64,000 nucleotides of DNA. It comes from Lederbergia citrisecunda. GTDB taxonomy: Bacteria > Bacillota > Bacilli > Bacillales > Bacillaceae_C. The DNA is taken from contig NZ_JAGYPJ010000001.1 of NCBI RefSeq assembly GCF_018343695.1, forward strand, positions 2,777,992-2,841,991, written 5' to 3'. Below are positions 17,726 to 33,204 of the stretch, one piece after another. The notes below the pieces were generated by a model. It saw nothing but the letters and a program-made list of their open reading frames with translations. It was not told the DNA's origin and did not search any database. The translations under genes and the position numbers were made by a program. Numbering within the stretch: position 1 is the stretch's first letter; the number at the start of each line of letters is the position of its first letter.

Positions 17726-17758
17726 AAAAATGCTGAATCCGCAAACAAGGATCCAGCA
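17726..17758 (-). terminator. spoIID terminator, intron target
   Basis: TGCTGGATCC/GGATTCAGCA (one G-U) with an 8-base loop, then TTTTT. The intron begins at the next base, so the terminator stem-loop is the probable insertion signal. Confidence 0.8.
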
Positions 17759-17765
17759 AAAATGG

Positions 17766-18782
17766 CTATTTTGACGCTAACTGTATATCATCATTATTAA
17801 CTTTGGAAATCGAAATGCCTTGATAATAGTACGTCACAATTTCATTATACTTTTTCCCTTCCTTTGCCATCCCGTTTGCACCGTATTGGCTCATGCCTAC
17901 TCCATGACCAAAACCTTTTGTCGTAACAATAATAGAGTCGCCTTTTCTTACCCATGTGAAGTCTGTTGATCTAAGGTCAAGCTTTTCTCTAATTTCTCTC
18001 CCGGTAAAGTTCTTTTCATGAATATTGACGGTCGCCACTTTGTTCCCAGCTGTTCTACTCGTTATTGTACCAATATCGTTTCCGCTTCCTATATTTACTC
18101 CTAATTTTTGCTCAAATTCAGAAATAGAAAACACTTTCTGACTATTAAACTTTGGTGATTTTATATCCCAAGGGCTCTGCACACTTTTTAAGTATGGTAT
18201 TTTATTTTTCCAATAGTCTTCTGCATTTTCTGTGTAACCGTTGCTAGTTGAGAAGAAAGATGCCGTAATGGGTTTATCATTATATGTTAATATTTCTCCT
18301 GCCGTTTCCTTTACAGCTTCTGCTACTTTTTTATATTTCCATTCAAAATCTTTTCCCCACTGTTTTTTTAATTCAGATTTATTTTTATACACTTGATGAT
18401 CTACCGTATCTTTAATATCTGCTCCTTTTGGCATAGATTCTTTATCGGAAGAACTCATTAAATGGGTCACTATGTATGTTCGTGCAGCTAGAGCTTGTGC
18501 CTTTAGTGCTTCCTTTTCAAAGTCCGCAGGCATCTCTGACGCGACAACTCCAATCACGTAATCTTCGAGAGGAAGTGTTTCGATTTTATTCGTCTTGGAT
18601 CGGAATACAGCCACTTCTGTTGTAGACTTATTCATTGTTTGTTTTGGCTGAACCTCCTTCTGCTCTGCTAATTCTCCCTCTATCTTTTCATTTGTAAAAG
18701 GCAGAACGAGGATAGCTGGAATGGAAAACGATAATGCTAGCAAAATGGTTGCGAAGATGAATGCTGGTTTCAATGGTTTCAT
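17766..18782 (-). CDS. spoIID: Stage II sporulation protein SpoIID
   Basis: 338 residues with an N-terminal membrane anchor ([20 protein letters not shown]) and an extracellular SpoIID domain: [21 protein letters not shown], then [17 protein letters not shown]. In B. subtilis SpoIID is a lytic transglycosylase that works with SpoIIP and SpoIIM to thin septal peptidoglycan and drive engulfment. It follows murAA and ywmB as in B. subtilis, separated here by a tandem-repeat array. The RBS is a weak GGGGGAATAGGC. Confidence 0.95.
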   Translation of the reverse strand: MKPLKPAFIFATILLALSFSIPAILVLPFTNEKIEGELAEQKEVQPKQTMNKSTTEVAVFRSKTNKIETLPLEDYVIGVVASEMPADFEKEALKAQALAARTYIVTHLMSSSDKESMPKGADIKDTVDHQVYKNKSELKKQWGKDFEWKYKKVAEAVKETAGEILTYNDKPITASFFSTSNGYTENAEDYWKNKIPYLKSVQSPWDIKSPKFNSQKVFSISEFEQKLGVNIGSGNDIGTITSRTAGNKVATVNIHEKNFTGREIREKLDLRSTDFTWVRKGDSIIVTTKGFGHGVGMSQYGANGMAKEGKKYNEIVTYYYQGISISKVNNDDIQLASK

Positions 18783-18836
18783 GCCTATTCCCCCACTACA
18801 AAATTAAAGGCGATGAATCTCATCACCTTAGTTCTA

Positions 18837-18866
18837 AATATATGGACATGGACAAGCTTTTATGAC
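18837..18866 (-). promoter_or_regulatory. Candidate sigma-E promoter of spoIID
   Basis: GTCATAAA, 14-base spacer, CATATATT, resembling the sigma-E consensus (KMATATT and CATACANT), about 55 bases before the spoIID start. spoIID is a sigma-E gene in B. subtilis. Confidence 0.45.
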
Positions 18867-18984
18867 ATCTCTTTGGAGAACGATGGAAATCGTGAAATAA
18901 TAGGATTGGATTTTTTTACGAGGCGGAATTGATGATTATTTGTTAGACAAATCTATGTCAGGAGATGGGGGCTATTCATCATCG

Positions 18985-19292
18985 TGGTCTTGATGGAGAA
19001 GTTTGTGGTTAGAAAAATGGATTTGTCCATTGTAGCAGTCTTGGTGGACAAACTTGCGGCTAGAACATTGGATTTGTCTATTATAGCTTTCTTGATGGAC
19101 AAGTTTGTGGCTAGAACAATAGATTTGTCCATCATAGCTCCTTTGATGGACAGACTTGCGACTGGATCAAAAATTTTGTCCATTATGAAAGTCTTGATGG
19201 ACAAAATGGTGGCTAGAACAACAGATTTGTCTATTATATCAGTCTTGATAGACAAACTTGCGCCTAGAACAATGGATTTGTCCATCATTGCC
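18985..19292. repeat. 51-bp tandem repeat array, about six units
   Basis: Units start at 19019, 19070, 19121, 19172, 19223 and 19274 (partial), with a decayed unit before them. Each contains an inverted pair, TTGTCCAT near the start and ATGGACAA about 18 bases later, so every unit can form a hairpin. 51 bp is 17 codons, and both strands stay open across the array (17-residue periods such as LDLSIIAFLMDKFVART on plus and MDKSIVLATNLSIKTAI on minus). Neither frame has a convincing RBS, so I call it a repeat and not a gene. Confidence 0.85.
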
Positions 19293-19313
19293 ACAACTAA
19301 TACCCAATCTAAT

Positions 19314-19358
19314 AAAAAAATCCGCCTAGCGCTATTACTAAAACGAGGCGGATTTTTT
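19314..19358. terminator. murAA terminator (bidirectional)
   Basis: AAAAATCCGCCT / AGGCGGATTTTTT around an 18-base loop, 11 bases beyond the murAA stop. Confidence 0.8.
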
Positions 19359-19368
19359 ATCGATATCA

Positions 19369-20673
19369 TTATGATTTTGTTTCTATTACTTCCGATTTCA
19401 CGGATGGTGTGTCGCTTAGATCTTTCACGCGTTCGATGTCCGCACCTAGGGAACGGAGTTTGAGGTGGAAGTCTAAATATCCGCGGTCAAGGTGTTTCAG
19501 TTCTGTAACGCGGGTGTAGCCGTCTGCTCTAAGGCCAGCGATGATGAGTGCAGCCCCAGCACGTAAGTCAGTTGCAGCTACTTCGGCACCTTGAAGTTGG
19601 CTCGGTCCGTTAATGATAACAGAGCGGCCTTCAATTTTAATATCAGAGTTCATTCTGCGAAATTCCTCTGCATGCATATAGCGATTTTCAAAAACAGTTT
19701 CAGTGATGATGCTTGTTCCTTCAGCACAAACGAGGAGTGCCATCATTTGTGATTGCATATCTGTTGGAAAGCCAGGGTGGGGCATAGTCTTAATATCTAC
19801 GGCCTTTAATCGATTAGGGCCGATGACACGAAGTCCATTCGCTTCCTCGATAACCGTTACGTTCATTTCTTCCAGCTTCGCAATGACAGACGACAAATGT
19901 TCAGGAACGGCTCCCTGTACAAGTACGTTGCCTCCTGTAATCGCAGCTGCAACCATGAATGTACCTGCTTCAATTCGATCTGGAATGATCGTATGGTCAG
20001 CACCATACAATTTCTCTACTCCCTCAATACGGATTGTACCTGTTCCGGCTCCTCTTACATACGCACCCATGCTATTTAAATAATTTGCGAGGTCTACAAT
20101 TTCCGGCTCTTTTGCGCAGTTTTCAATGACTGTAGATCCTTCAGCGAGAACCGCCGCCATCATAATATTTTGGGTTGCACCGACACTTGGGAAGTCTAAA
20201 TATATTTTTGCTCCTCTCAATTTATCGGCTGATGCCTCAACGAAACCATTTTCAACTTTTACTTTTGCTCCCATTGCTTCAAAGCCTTTTAAATGAAGAT
20301 CGATGGGACGAGAACCAATTGCGCAGCCACCTGGTAAAGCAACACGCGCTCTGCCCTGTCTAGCTAGTAAAGAGCCCATTACGAGAACAGAAGCCCTCAT
20401 TTTACGTACATACTCAAAAGGTGCCTCTACGTTAAGATCCTCTGATGCATCCACAATAATGGTTTTATCCAAAAATTCAACGCCGGCATTTAAATGGCGC
20501 AGTACTTCACCTATTGTATATACATCCGAGAGAGTCGGAACATCTCGTATTATGCTCTTTCCTTCACTCGCTAATAATGATGCAGCGATCACAGGCAATA
20601 CGGCATTTTTTGCTCCTTCAACTTTTACAGTGCCGCTCAGCCTTTTTCCGCCGCGGACGATGATTTTTTCCAA
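19369..20673 (-). CDS. murAA: UDP-N-acetylglucosamine 1-carboxyvinyltransferase MurAA
   Basis: 434 residues. Starts [20 protein letters not shown], with the active-site loop [20 protein letters not shown] (catalytic Cys). It transfers enolpyruvate from PEP to UDP-GlcNAc, the first committed step of peptidoglycan synthesis and the target of fosfomycin (which alkylates the Cys). It sits between ywmB and spoIID as in B. subtilis; the second paralogue, murAB, is at 44.7-45.9 kb. Confidence 0.96.
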   Translation of the reverse strand: MEKIIVRGGKRLSGTVKVEGAKNAVLPVIAASLLASEGKSIIRDVPTLSDVYTIGEVLRHLNAGVEFLDKTIIVDASEDLNVEAPFEYVRKMRASVLVMGSLLARQGRARVALPGGCAIGSRPIDLHLKGFEAMGAKVKVENGFVEASADKLRGAKIYLDFPSVGATQNIMMAAVLAEGSTVIENCAKEPEIVDLANYLNSMGAYVRGAGTGTIRIEGVEKLYGADHTIIPDRIEAGTFMVAAAITGGNVLVQGAVPEHLSSVIAKLEEMNVTVIEEANGLRVIGPNRLKAVDIKTMPHPGFPTDMQSQMMALLVCAEGTSIITETVFENRYMHAEEFRRMNSDIKIEGRSVIINGPSQLQGAEVAATDLRAGAALIIAGLRADGYTRVTELKHLDRGYLDFHLKLRSLGADIERVKDLSDTPSVKSEVIETKS

Positions 20674-20705
20674 GAGTATTCCCCTCCGCGTCCATATTCT
20701 TTATA

Positions 20706-21440
20706 TTAATATTCAATCGTTAAGATGGGTGTGCCGACCACAAAGGTCATTCCTTGACCCATTTCATTTTTCCTAAGTCCAATTTGCATATTCATTTGTT
20801 TTTCAGTAAAAGATAAGGTTTGGGCAAAAAGAGAGGAAAATGCTGATATGGAGTAAAATTCCTGTTCTTTAACGGATTCAACTTCTGATGCCTGCAGTGA
20901 GTGTAATAATCCATCCAAAGAAAAATCAACAAATTCGTGTAGTTCCTCACTGAATTCGCCTTTTATACAAGAGAATAATTTGGGATTTCCTTCAAAGAGA
21001 TGCAAAACTGTTTTTCCTGTTAACTCAGCATATTTCGGATTCCAGTTTTCTCCTTTTGCTTCGTATACTAAATACGAAGTCCTTTGTCTATTTTTGTCGG
21101 CCGATAAAATTTGTACTGTTTCACTAAACTTTCCATGATCCATAATACCAATAATGGAGTATGTACCATTTCCATTAGATAATTTCCAGTTCATATTCGG
21201 AAATTGATCTTCCAGCTCATATTTTTTTACCAACCAGTCTTCCTCAGATGGAAGATAGACGGATTCTCTTGCATATAGAGACCATTCAGTGATAGTGCCG
21301 TGATGTTTTCCGATAATTTGCACCAAATTGTCTAGATCGGTAGATTGCGGTGCTGCTATGGTGTTATTCCCAATAAATATTATGATAAAACCAAAAGCTA
21401 TCGTAATTTGTGATAAAATGGTAAATTTACTGTTTTTCAT
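20706..21440 (-). CDS. ywmB: YwmB family secreted/membrane protein
   Basis: 244 residues from ATG after GGGGGAAGGATC. N-terminal hydrophobic segment (ITIAFGFIIIFIGNNTIAA) acting as signal peptide or anchor, then a soluble extracellular domain of the YwmB (DUF1779) family. In B. subtilis ywmB precedes murAA; its role is unknown, and the proximity to murAA and spoIID suggests envelope or sporulation work. Confidence 0.8.
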   Translation of the reverse strand: MKNSKFTILSQITIAFGFIIIFIGNNTIAAPQSTDLDNLVQIIGKHHGTITEWSLYARESVYLPSEEDWLVKKYELEDQFPNMNWKLSNGNGTYSIIGIMDHGKFSETVQILSADKNRQRTSYLVYEAKGENWNPKYAELTGKTVLHLFEGNPKLFSCIKGEFSEELHEFVDFSLDGLLHSLQASEVESVKEQEFYSISAFSSLFAQTLSFTEKQMNMQIGLRKNEMGQGMTFVVGTPILTIEY

Positions 21441-21742
21441 GATCCTTCCCCCCTTAGTTACATTGTTTCCACTATGGGGAAAGTAATACTTGAAGAATAA
21501 CGCCAATAACGGACGTTTCTAGACTTTTTTCATTTACAATTTTCGTGGTGCCCATTCAAATAATATACAAAAGTCGACATAATGGAAACAGGAAAAAAGT
21601 CCCATTATACATTAAATACTCGTTACATATTTCTTATTTTCATTAAAAATTCTAATGGGGATTCTACTTAGAAGTTATTTTAGCATGAATCATTTTTACT
21701 AATTTGGAGAATTCCTTTTTTAAAAGTGCTTTATTTTATGTA
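21441..21742. other. Intergenic stretch upstream of ywmB
   Basis: AT-rich region between ywzB and ywmB. It should hold the ywmB promoter; no repeat, strong hairpin or small gene was seen. Confidence 0.4.
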
Positions 21743-21976
21743 TTAAAATAAAAGTTGGAGTTGTCGCGACCAATATAAATAGTCTAAAAAAAAGTTACTA
21801 ACTGCAGAACCAATTACAATAGTCACTACAATATAAAGCAGACGTGCTTGGAAAACCCGATTTTTTCTTAGAAGCTTTTCAAAGTTCAATGCTTGGAGTG
21901 CATAAAATGTAATGCCAATAAAAAATAAATGGGAGATTAAATTGATCAAGGCTTGCTGACCTAGATTCTCAAGCAT
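21743..21976 (-). CDS. ywzB: DUF1146 small membrane protein YwzB
   Basis: 77 residues from ATG (MLENLGQQALINLISHLFF) preceded by AGAGGTGG. Two hydrophobic segments (LISHLFFIGITFYALQAL and LLYIVVTIVIGSAVSNFFL) predict a two-pass membrane protein. The family always sits next to atpC in Bacillaceae, suggesting a link to ATP synthase or membrane bioenergetics; the function is unproven. Confidence 0.85.
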   Translation of the reverse strand: MLENLGQQALINLISHLFFIGITFYALQALNFEKLLRKNRVFQARLLYIVVTIVIGSAVSNFFLDYLYWSRQLQLLF

Positions 21977-22014
21977 CTTTAACCACCTCTGTCCCATGTT
22001 TGATTGATACATAT

Positions 22015-22052
22015 GAACACCTTCTGATTGTAAACCAGAAGGTGTTCGATTT
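22015..22052. terminator. Hairpin between atpC and ywzB
   Basis: GAACACCTTCTG/CAGAAGGTGTTC, a perfect 12-bp stem. The T run follows on the plus strand only (GATTTTT); in the direction of atp transcription there is none, so it may act as a processing or partial-termination site. Confidence 0.5.
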
Positions 22053-22099
22053 TTCATATCTGCTCAAGCTCCGTAAAACGGGAGCTAATTCATTCTAAC

Positions 22100-23978
<1,879 letters not shown>

Positions 23979-24026
23979 TCAAAAAGTTTTTATCCTGCTT
24001 TTTGAACACTCAATTATATGAAAAAA

Positions 24027-24890
<864 letters not shown>

Positions 24891-24956
24891 TCACCACCCT
24901 TTTTTCAAAGTAGAGCAGAAACGGTTCGCACCGTTCTGCTATTTATTCACAGCTAT

Positions 24957-26477
<1,521 letters not shown>

Positions 26478-26533
26478 TCATTTTTCAGCAGAATATAAAA
26501 TCTGATGGAAGTTAACTTTATAAATTCCTAAAG

Positions 26534-27070
26534 TTAACTAATTAATGTACGCTCAAGACGGTCAAGTTTTCCACGTAGACTGCCGTCGTAAATGCGATTT
26601 TCAATTCGGATTTTTAACCCACCGAGAAGATTTGTGTCCACGATATTCTCGATGTTTAAAGAACGCCTACCAACTTTAGGTGCAAACGAAGCTGAAATAC
26701 TTTCTACTTCAGTCGCAGTTAGTGGTCGTGTTGAGTATACAGTAGCTTCTGCCACTCCGTTTTCTTTATTGGCTAATTCGATAAAAGCCTCAGCTACGTC
26801 CAAGATGTCACTTTGACGATGACGGTCAATAAGCAGCTGTAATGTATGAGACACGAATGGAGAAACATTCGTGAAAACAGTTTGTAATACATTCTTTTTC
26901 TCATGAAGAGATAAATTTGGAGAGGTAAGCAAAGTGATGAAGCTTGCGTTTTCACTGACAGACTTTCTCACAACACGCAGTTCCTCTTCTATTTGTTGAA
27001 CGAGATTATGTTCTTTGGCTAATTGGAAAAGAGCTAAAGCATAGCGCTCTGCGACAATGTTTTGACTCAT
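26534..27070 (-). CDS. atpH: ATP synthase delta subunit
   Basis: 178 residues; N-terminal helical bundle (VAERYALALFQLAKEHNL) and C-terminal GGLKIRIENRIYDGSLRGKLDRL typical of OSCP/delta. Part of the peripheral stalk, holding F1 to subunit b. Starts 2 bases after atpF ends. Confidence 0.95.
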   Translation of the reverse strand: MSQNIVAERYALALFQLAKEHNLVQQIEEELRVVRKSVSENASFITLLTSPNLSLHEKKNVLQTVFTNVSPFVSHTLQLLIDRHRQSDILDVAEAFIELANKENGVAEATVYSTRPLTATEVESISASFAPKVGRRSLNIENIVDTNLLGGLKIRIENRIYDGSLRGKLDRLERTLIS

Positions 27071-27072
27071 CG

Positions 27073-27630
<558 letters not shown>

Positions 27631-27699
27631 TTATCCTAAATAAAAGGCGAAGGTTCTGGATTGTAATCTTCGCCATTTTATCCGTATTGTTTACTTAAA

Positions 27700-27954
<255 letters not shown>

Positions 27955-27990
27955 TTAAAATGGTTTGTCCATATAATGAACAGTTTTATA

Positions 27991-28707
<717 letters not shown>

Positions 28708-28713
28708 TTAAAC

Positions 28714-29106
28714 TCACCTCTCTTCTCTCTTTATGTGGGATTTGAAAATCTGTTGTAAAAAGAAATCTATAATAATGACTGCGTGTGCCGTCATTATTCC
28801 TATAAGGACACTGATTAGATCAAATAGATTTGGATACTTCCCCGCAATAAATACCGCTAATATGGCACTACACATTCTAATCATTGTACCAAAGGAACGC
28901 ATTTTTTTACCCGATGAAGCGGCTTCACCAAATAACGTTGTTTTCCTTACTAAGTTCCAATGATTAAAAAGACTAACTGATGTGCCGAGGATCAAACCCA
29001 TAAAAATTGTTTTATAGCTTGTAAATCCCCACCCCAATACATAGATTGCAATAAGGTATATTATGTACTTGCAGTGTCTATTGAATAATTGTTGGAGTTC
29101 CGGCAT
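28714..29106 (-). CDS. atpI: ATP synthase assembly protein AtpI
   Basis: 130 residues, four hydrophobic segments; RBS AGGAGATTAAAAAGAT. First gene of the atp operon, 6 bases before atpB. AtpI helps c-ring assembly and/or Mg transport; it is poorly conserved in sequence, so the call rests on position, size and topology. Confidence 0.88.
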   Translation of the reverse strand: MPELQQLFNRHCKYIIYLIAIYVLGWGFTSYKTIFMGLILGTSVSLFNHWNLVRKTTLFGEAASSGKKMRSFGTMIRMCSAILAVFIAGKYPNLFDLISVLIGIMTAHAVIIIDFFLQQIFKSHIKREER

Positions 29107-29245
29107 ATCTTTTTAATCTCCTGAAAAGAAATGTCGAACTTTGAGGTTCCGCCAAATTTCGAGGCTTGGCATCGTGGAAGTTCGATGATTTAAACTAATA
29201 CTAACTTTATCCATAAGCATGTGTGCACTCATGCTTTGAATCGTT

Positions 29246-29274
29246 ATAATACAAGGGAATAACCATTTTGACCA
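29246..29274 (-). promoter_or_regulatory. Candidate promoter of the atp operon
   Basis: TGGTCA, 17-base spacer, TATTAT, a fair sigma-A promoter about 140 bases upstream of atpI. Confidence 0.4.
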
Positions 29275-29436
29275 TACCCTTTGTTAGCATACAATAGCAC
29301 TAAACATTAGTCAACGAGTTTTCAATGAATTTCGTACAAAGAATGTCAAGATTGTTCACAAAAAAATCATTTTAAAAATTTCTTCCAATTACGACTCATT
29401 TTGACAAAATTTTTAATAGATTACTCTGCAAAAAAT

Positions 29437-29525
29437 GTCCGTTGATTTTCGCTACAGCCGCTCGCTTTCCGCGTTAAGGGGAATATCCCCCAGGAGTCTC
29501 GCGTCTTTCGCTGCAATCAACTCAT
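29437..29525. repeat. Intergenic repeat with GTTGATTTTCGCT...GCTTTCC core
   Basis: Reads GTTGATTTTCGCTACAGCCG, then CTCGCTTTCCGCG, a GGGGAATATCCCC palindrome, CAGGAGTCTCGCG and CGCTGCAATCAACT; its ends (GTTGATT/AATCAAC) are complementary. From memory, repeats with these words are frequent between genes in Bacillus and Geobacillus relatives. A shortened relative (GTTGATTTTCGCTCCAG...AAAATCAAC) is at 30596-30630. Confidence 0.65.
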
Positions 29526-29580
29526 CAGCAATAATTTGAAGTGCGCTTTCAAAATCAGTAACTTTAATATGTATAGGGAC

Positions 29581-29615
29581 AATAGAGACGGAAATTTAAT
29601 TTCCCCGTCTCTATT
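29581..29615. other. Perfect 11-bp hairpin downstream of upp
   Basis: AATAGAGACGG/CCGTCTCTATT around a 13-base AT-rich loop. No T tract follows on either strand, so a terminator role is uncertain; it lies about 90 bases past the upp stop codon. Confidence 0.5.
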
Positions 29616-29701
29616 GCCGATTATCCATGAAAAAGTTCGGGCCTTTGTTTTCTTTATTGAAGTATCACAAAGTTTTTTAATCTTTTATTAAATGTTAATT
29701 C

Positions 29702-30331
29702 TTATTTCGTACCAAACAAGCGGTCTCCTGCATCACCAAGACCTGGAACGATGTAGCCATGATCATTTAATTTTTCGTCAAGTCCAGCGATATAGATATC
29801 AACGTCTGGGTGAGCCTTTTGCATTTCTTCTACTCCTTCTGGCGCTGCAATGAGGCACATGAACTTAATATTTTTCGCTCCACGTTTTTTTAGTGAATCA
29901 ATCGCCGCTACAGCAGATCCACCAGTCGCTAGCATCGGATCAACTAGAATAAAATCGCGTTCTTCAACATCACTTGGGAGCTTTACGTAATATTCAACGG
30001 GCTTTAATGTTTCAGGATCACGATACAATCCGATATGTCCTACTTTGGCAGCTGGAAGCAGATTTAAAATACCATCTACCATTCCTATTCCGGCACGAAG
30101 GATCGGAACGATACCAAGCTTTTTCCCAGCTAAAATTTTTGATTTTGCTCTAGCAACTGGGGTTTCAACTTCAACTTCCTGTAGTTGCATATCCCGTGTA
30201 ATTTCAAACATCATTAATGTAGCGACCTCGTCTACTAGCTCACGGAATTCCTTTGTACCTGTGTTTTTGTCGCGAATATATGTAATTTTGTGTTGAATGA
30301 GGGGATGATCGAATACATACACTTTGGCCAT
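29702..30331 (-). CDS. upp: Uracil phosphoribosyltransferase
   Basis: 209 residues from [20 protein letters not shown] after AAGGAGTAAAATT. PRPP-binding loop [15 protein letters not shown] and C-terminal uracil-binding [17 protein letters not shown] are intact. Converts uracil and PRPP to UMP in pyrimidine salvage. Located between glyA and the atp operon as in B. subtilis. Confidence 0.96.
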   Translation of the reverse strand: MAKVYVFDHPLIQHKITYIRDKNTGTKEFRELVDEVATLMMFEITRDMQLQEVEVETPVARAKSKILAGKKLGIVPILRAGIGMVDGILNLLPAAKVGHIGLYRDPETLKPVEYYVKLPSDVEERDFILVDPMLATGGSAVAAIDSLKKRGAKNIKFMCLIAAPEGVEEMQKAHPDVDIYIAGLDEKLNDHGYIVPGLGDAGDRLFGTK

Positions 30332-30520
30332 AATTTTACTCCTTCTTTTGTCAGATTCCATGTCTGAAATCATTAGATTTTTGTTTATCCTTCTATAACT
30401 TGTCCTTCATTATTTTACAGAATAGACTTTGCTTGAGCAAGAGATATGAGGAAATGACAAATTCTTGCCTTTTTCTGAATTTTTTTTGTCTAGATTATTA
30501 AAAAACATATTTTCTTCTAT

Positions 30521-30559
30521 AAAAAAAACAGCTGCACTTAAAAAACGTTGCAGCTGTTT
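30521..30559 (-). terminator. glyA terminator
   Basis: AAACAGCTGCA/TGCAGCTGTTT with T8 on the minus strand, about 95 bases beyond the glyA stop; a short repeat remnant lies between. Confidence 0.8.
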
Positions 30560-30595
30560 CTTTCTTTTTATTCAGATGGCTTTGTTCCAAGTATG

Positions 30596-30630
30596 TTGAT
30601 TTTCGCTCCAGTCAACAGGAAAAATCAACA
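30596..30630. repeat. Short remnant of the GTTGATTTTCGCT repeat
   Basis: GTTGATTTTCGCTCCAG, then AAAAATCAAC; complementary ends with the middle missing compared with the copy at 29437-29525. Confidence 0.45.
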
Positions 30631-30655
30631 ATGAACTTTAACAAAGTCATTCATA

Positions 30656-31891
30656 TTATTCATATAACGAAAACTTTGCTGTTAATGCTTCTACACGATT
30701 TCTAGCTTCATCAAGCTTTGCTTCGTCATCGTGATTCTTCAATACAAATGCGATTAGTGATGCAATTTCATCCATTTCTTCTAAGCCAAAGCCTCTTGAA
30801 GTTACAGCTGGCGTACCGATGCGGATTCCGCTCGTTGTAAATGGACCTTCCGGATCGTATGGAATCGTGTTTTTATTTACAGTAATACCAACATCGTCCA
30901 ATACTTTTTCTGCCACTTTTCCAGTAAGTCCAATGGACCGAAGATCGAGCAGCAATAAATGATTGTCTGTTCCGCCAGAAACGAGATCAAGTCCTTCTTT
31001 ATTCAAAGATTCGCCAAGGCGTTTCGCATTATCGATAACATTTTGTATATATGTTTTGTAATCATCTGTTAGGGCTTCACCGAATGAAACGGCTTTAGCA
31101 GCGATGACGTGCATTAATGGGCCACCTTGAAGACCAGGGAAAACGGCTTTATCGATTTTCTTTGCGAATTCTTCTTTACAAAGCACCATTCCTCCACGAG
31201 GACCGCGCAACGTTTTATGAGTAGTCGTTGTAACAAAATGAGCATATGGAACTGGGTTTGGATGAAGGCCGACAGCTACAAGGCCAGCGATGTGTGCCAT
31301 ATCCACCATTAAGTAAGCCCCTACTTCATCGGCTATTTCGCGGAATTTTTTAAAATCAATCTCCCTCGGATACGCGCTTGCACCAGCTACGATTAACTTC
31401 GGTTTATGCTCAATAGCTTTTTGACGTACATCTTCGTAATTAATGCGATGATCTTTTTCGTCTACTCCATATTCCACGAAATTGTATTGAATTCCACTAA
31501 AATTAACAGGACTTCCGTGCGTCAAGTGTCCACCATGGGATAGATTCATACCGAGAACCGTATCACCATGTTCAAGAATTGTGAAATAAACTGCCATATT
31601 GGCTTGGGCACCAGAATGTGGCTGTACGTTAACATGCTCTGCTCCAAAAATATCTTTTGCTCGGTTGCGCGCTAGATCTTCGGCAACATCGACATATTCA
31701 CAGCCCCCATAATAACGACGACCTGGATAACCTTCCGCATATTTATTCGTTAAAACCGAACCTTGAGCTTCCATTACAGCAGGGCTTACAAAGTTCTCAG
31801 ATGCAATCAACTCAATTTTTGTGCGCTGGCGCTTTAATTCATTTTGAATCGCTTCAAATACTTGCGGATCTTGTTTTGCAATTATGCTCAT
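30656..31891 (-). CDS. glyA: Serine hydroxymethyltransferase
   Basis: 411 residues from [20 protein letters not shown], after GAGGGGGAGCGAA. The PLP lysine is in [15 protein letters not shown]; the substrate region [11 protein letters not shown] is present. Interconverts serine and glycine with tetrahydrofolate, supplying one-carbon units. Same position (ywlG-glyA-upp) as in B. subtilis. Confidence 0.97.
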   Translation of the reverse strand: MSIIAKQDPQVFEAIQNELKRQRTKIELIASENFVSPAVMEAQGSVLTNKYAEGYPGRRYYGGCEYVDVAEDLARNRAKDIFGAEHVNVQPHSGAQANMAVYFTILEHGDTVLGMNLSHGGHLTHGSPVNFSGIQYNFVEYGVDEKDHRINYEDVRQKAIEHKPKLIVAGASAYPREIDFKKFREIADEVGAYLMVDMAHIAGLVAVGLHPNPVPYAHFVTTTTHKTLRGPRGGMVLCKEEFAKKIDKAVFPGLQGGPLMHVIAAKAVSFGEALTDDYKTYIQNVIDNAKRLGESLNKEGLDLVSGGTDNHLLLLDLRSIGLTGKVAEKVLDDVGITVNKNTIPYDPEGPFTTSGIRIGTPAVTSRGFGLEEMDEIASLIAFVLKNHDDEAKLDEARNRVEALTAKFSLYE

Positions 31892-32021
31892 TTCGCTCCC
31901 CCTCATCATTAAAAAAAGTCATGACCGTTTAATAAATTCTTTTTCATTTTACCATGTAAGAAAGTCTTTGCCAAACGAATTATCAACTTTTATCAGCAAA
32001 ATCTGAACGTTTATCCAAAAA

Positions 32022-32603
32022 TCAGCATTGAATGTTCAGTTTTTCCAGTTCGTATATCGCTCTCACTCCACCAATTAATTTCGGGCGGGTTGTCGCCATC
32101 GTTACATTTGCATTGCCTAATTTCTTCTGACCAATTCGAATTGGAACAGCGACATGTTTTATATGCATGCCGATAAATGTATCGCCGATATCAATTCCCG
32201 CATCTGCTTTAATGAATTCTACTACTACGGGTTCTTTGAACTGGTGATAAGCATATGTGGCCATTGAGCCTCCAGCATTCGGAGCAGGAATTACTGACAC
32301 TTCTTCCAATCCTTTTTCAATTGCTGTTCGTTTTTCTACGACTAATGCTCTATTTAAATGCTCGCAGCATTGAAACGCTAAGTAGAAGCCTTGCTCATCT
32401 GCATATTTTTTCAGCTCAGAATAAATCACTTCGGCCGCTTCCATCGTCCCGGACGTGCCGATATTTTTCCCAGCAACTTCCGAAGTGGAACATCCGATAA
32501 CTAACATTTTACCAACTTGAAGCTTTAACGCATCTCTACTTTCACGAATAATGGTTTGTAATTCTTTGCGCCATTGTTCTAAAGGCAATGTCACACTTTT
32601 CAT
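32022..32603 (-). CDS. ywlG: UPF0340/TIGR01440 protein YwlG
   Basis: 193 residues. Conserved segments [21 protein letters not shown] and [12 protein letters not shown], then [19 protein letters not shown], mark the YwlG family. Soluble; function unknown. It lies between rpiB and glyA. Confidence 0.85.
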   Translation of the reverse strand: MKSVTLPLEQWRKELQTIIRESRDALKLQVGKMLVIGCSTSEVAGKNIGTSGTMEAAEVIYSELKKYADEQGFYLAFQCCEHLNRALVVEKRTAIEKGLEEVSVIPAPNAGGSMATYAYHQFKEPVVVEFIKADAGIDIGDTFIGMHIKHVAVPIRIGQKKLGNANVTMATTRPKLIGGVRAIYELEKLNIQC

Positions 32604-32625
32604 CTCCTTCGACTATTATGATTTG

Positions 32626-32664
32626 ACAAAATCCGGAGCGCGATTGACACGGTCCGGATTTTGT
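32626..32664 (-). terminator. Terminator after rpiB
   Basis: ACAAAATCCGGA/TCCGGATTTTGT, a 12-bp stem directly downstream of rpiB and upstream of ywlG; the T tract is interrupted (ATTTTGTC), so read-through into ywlG is likely. Confidence 0.6.
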
Positions 32665-32690
32665 TTAATTCGATTTATTTACAAACTTAA

Positions 32691-33137
32691 TTATTTTTCC
32701 TCATACTCTGCAATTTTTCCAATACGAGTTTGGTGGCGACCACCTTCAAAGTCAGTTTGCAGCCACGTTTGGGCAATTTCACGGGCCAATCCTGCACCGA
32801 TGACACGCTCTCCCATCGCTAATATATTACTATTATTATGAAGGCGAGTCATTCTTGCGCTAAAAATGTCGTGAACGAGTGCACAACGAATCCCTTTTAC
32901 TTTATTCGCTGAAATACTCATCCCGATTCCAGTACCACAAATTAAAATTCCTCTATCAAATTCCCCATTTGCCACTTTTTCTGCAACAGGTAGAGCATAA
33001 TCAGGATAATCCACAGAATCTGCACACTCACAGCCAAAATCTTCATACTCTATATGTAATTCTTCTAATAACTTCCTAATCTCTTCACGGATTTGAATGC
33101 CACCATGATCCGACGCCAACGCTACCTTCAACTTCAA
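32691..33137 (-). CDS. rpiB: Ribose-5-phosphate isomerase B
   Basis: 148 residues. LASDHGGIQIREEI, the active-site GILICGTGIGMSISANK (catalytic Cys) and RLHNNSNILAMGERVIG match RpiB/LacAB. Isomerises ribose-5-P and ribulose-5-P (pentose phosphate pathway). Equivalent to B. subtilis ywlF. Confidence 0.93.
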   Translation of the reverse strand: MKLKVALASDHGGIQIREEIRKLLEELHIEYEDFGCECADSVDYPDYALPVAEKVANGEFDRGILICGTGIGMSISANKVKGIRCALVHDIFSARMTRLHNNSNILAMGERVIGAGLAREIAQTWLQTDFEGGRHQTRIGKIAEYEEK

Positions 33138-33204
33138 AACCTCCCTATTAAATAATGGGGACTGTCCCTATTGGACCTGTCCCCACTGAACCCGTCCCCG
33201 TTTA

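Noticed and set aside
18985-19292. CRISPR array
   Set aside because: Tandem units follow each other with no unique spacers, and no cas genes are present.
18953-19369. Minus-strand 138-codon repeat protein frame
   Set aside because: No clear RBS and it crosses the murAA terminator; kept as a repeat with coding potential noted as a finding.
18984-19463. Plus-strand 159-codon frame through the 51-bp repeats
   Set aside because: No RBS, ends inside murAA on the opposite strand, and its openness follows from the repeat having a 17-codon unit.
30563-30655. Possible riboswitch or attenuator near glyA/upp
   Set aside because: Only a terminator and a repeat remnant are visible, on the downstream side of glyA.
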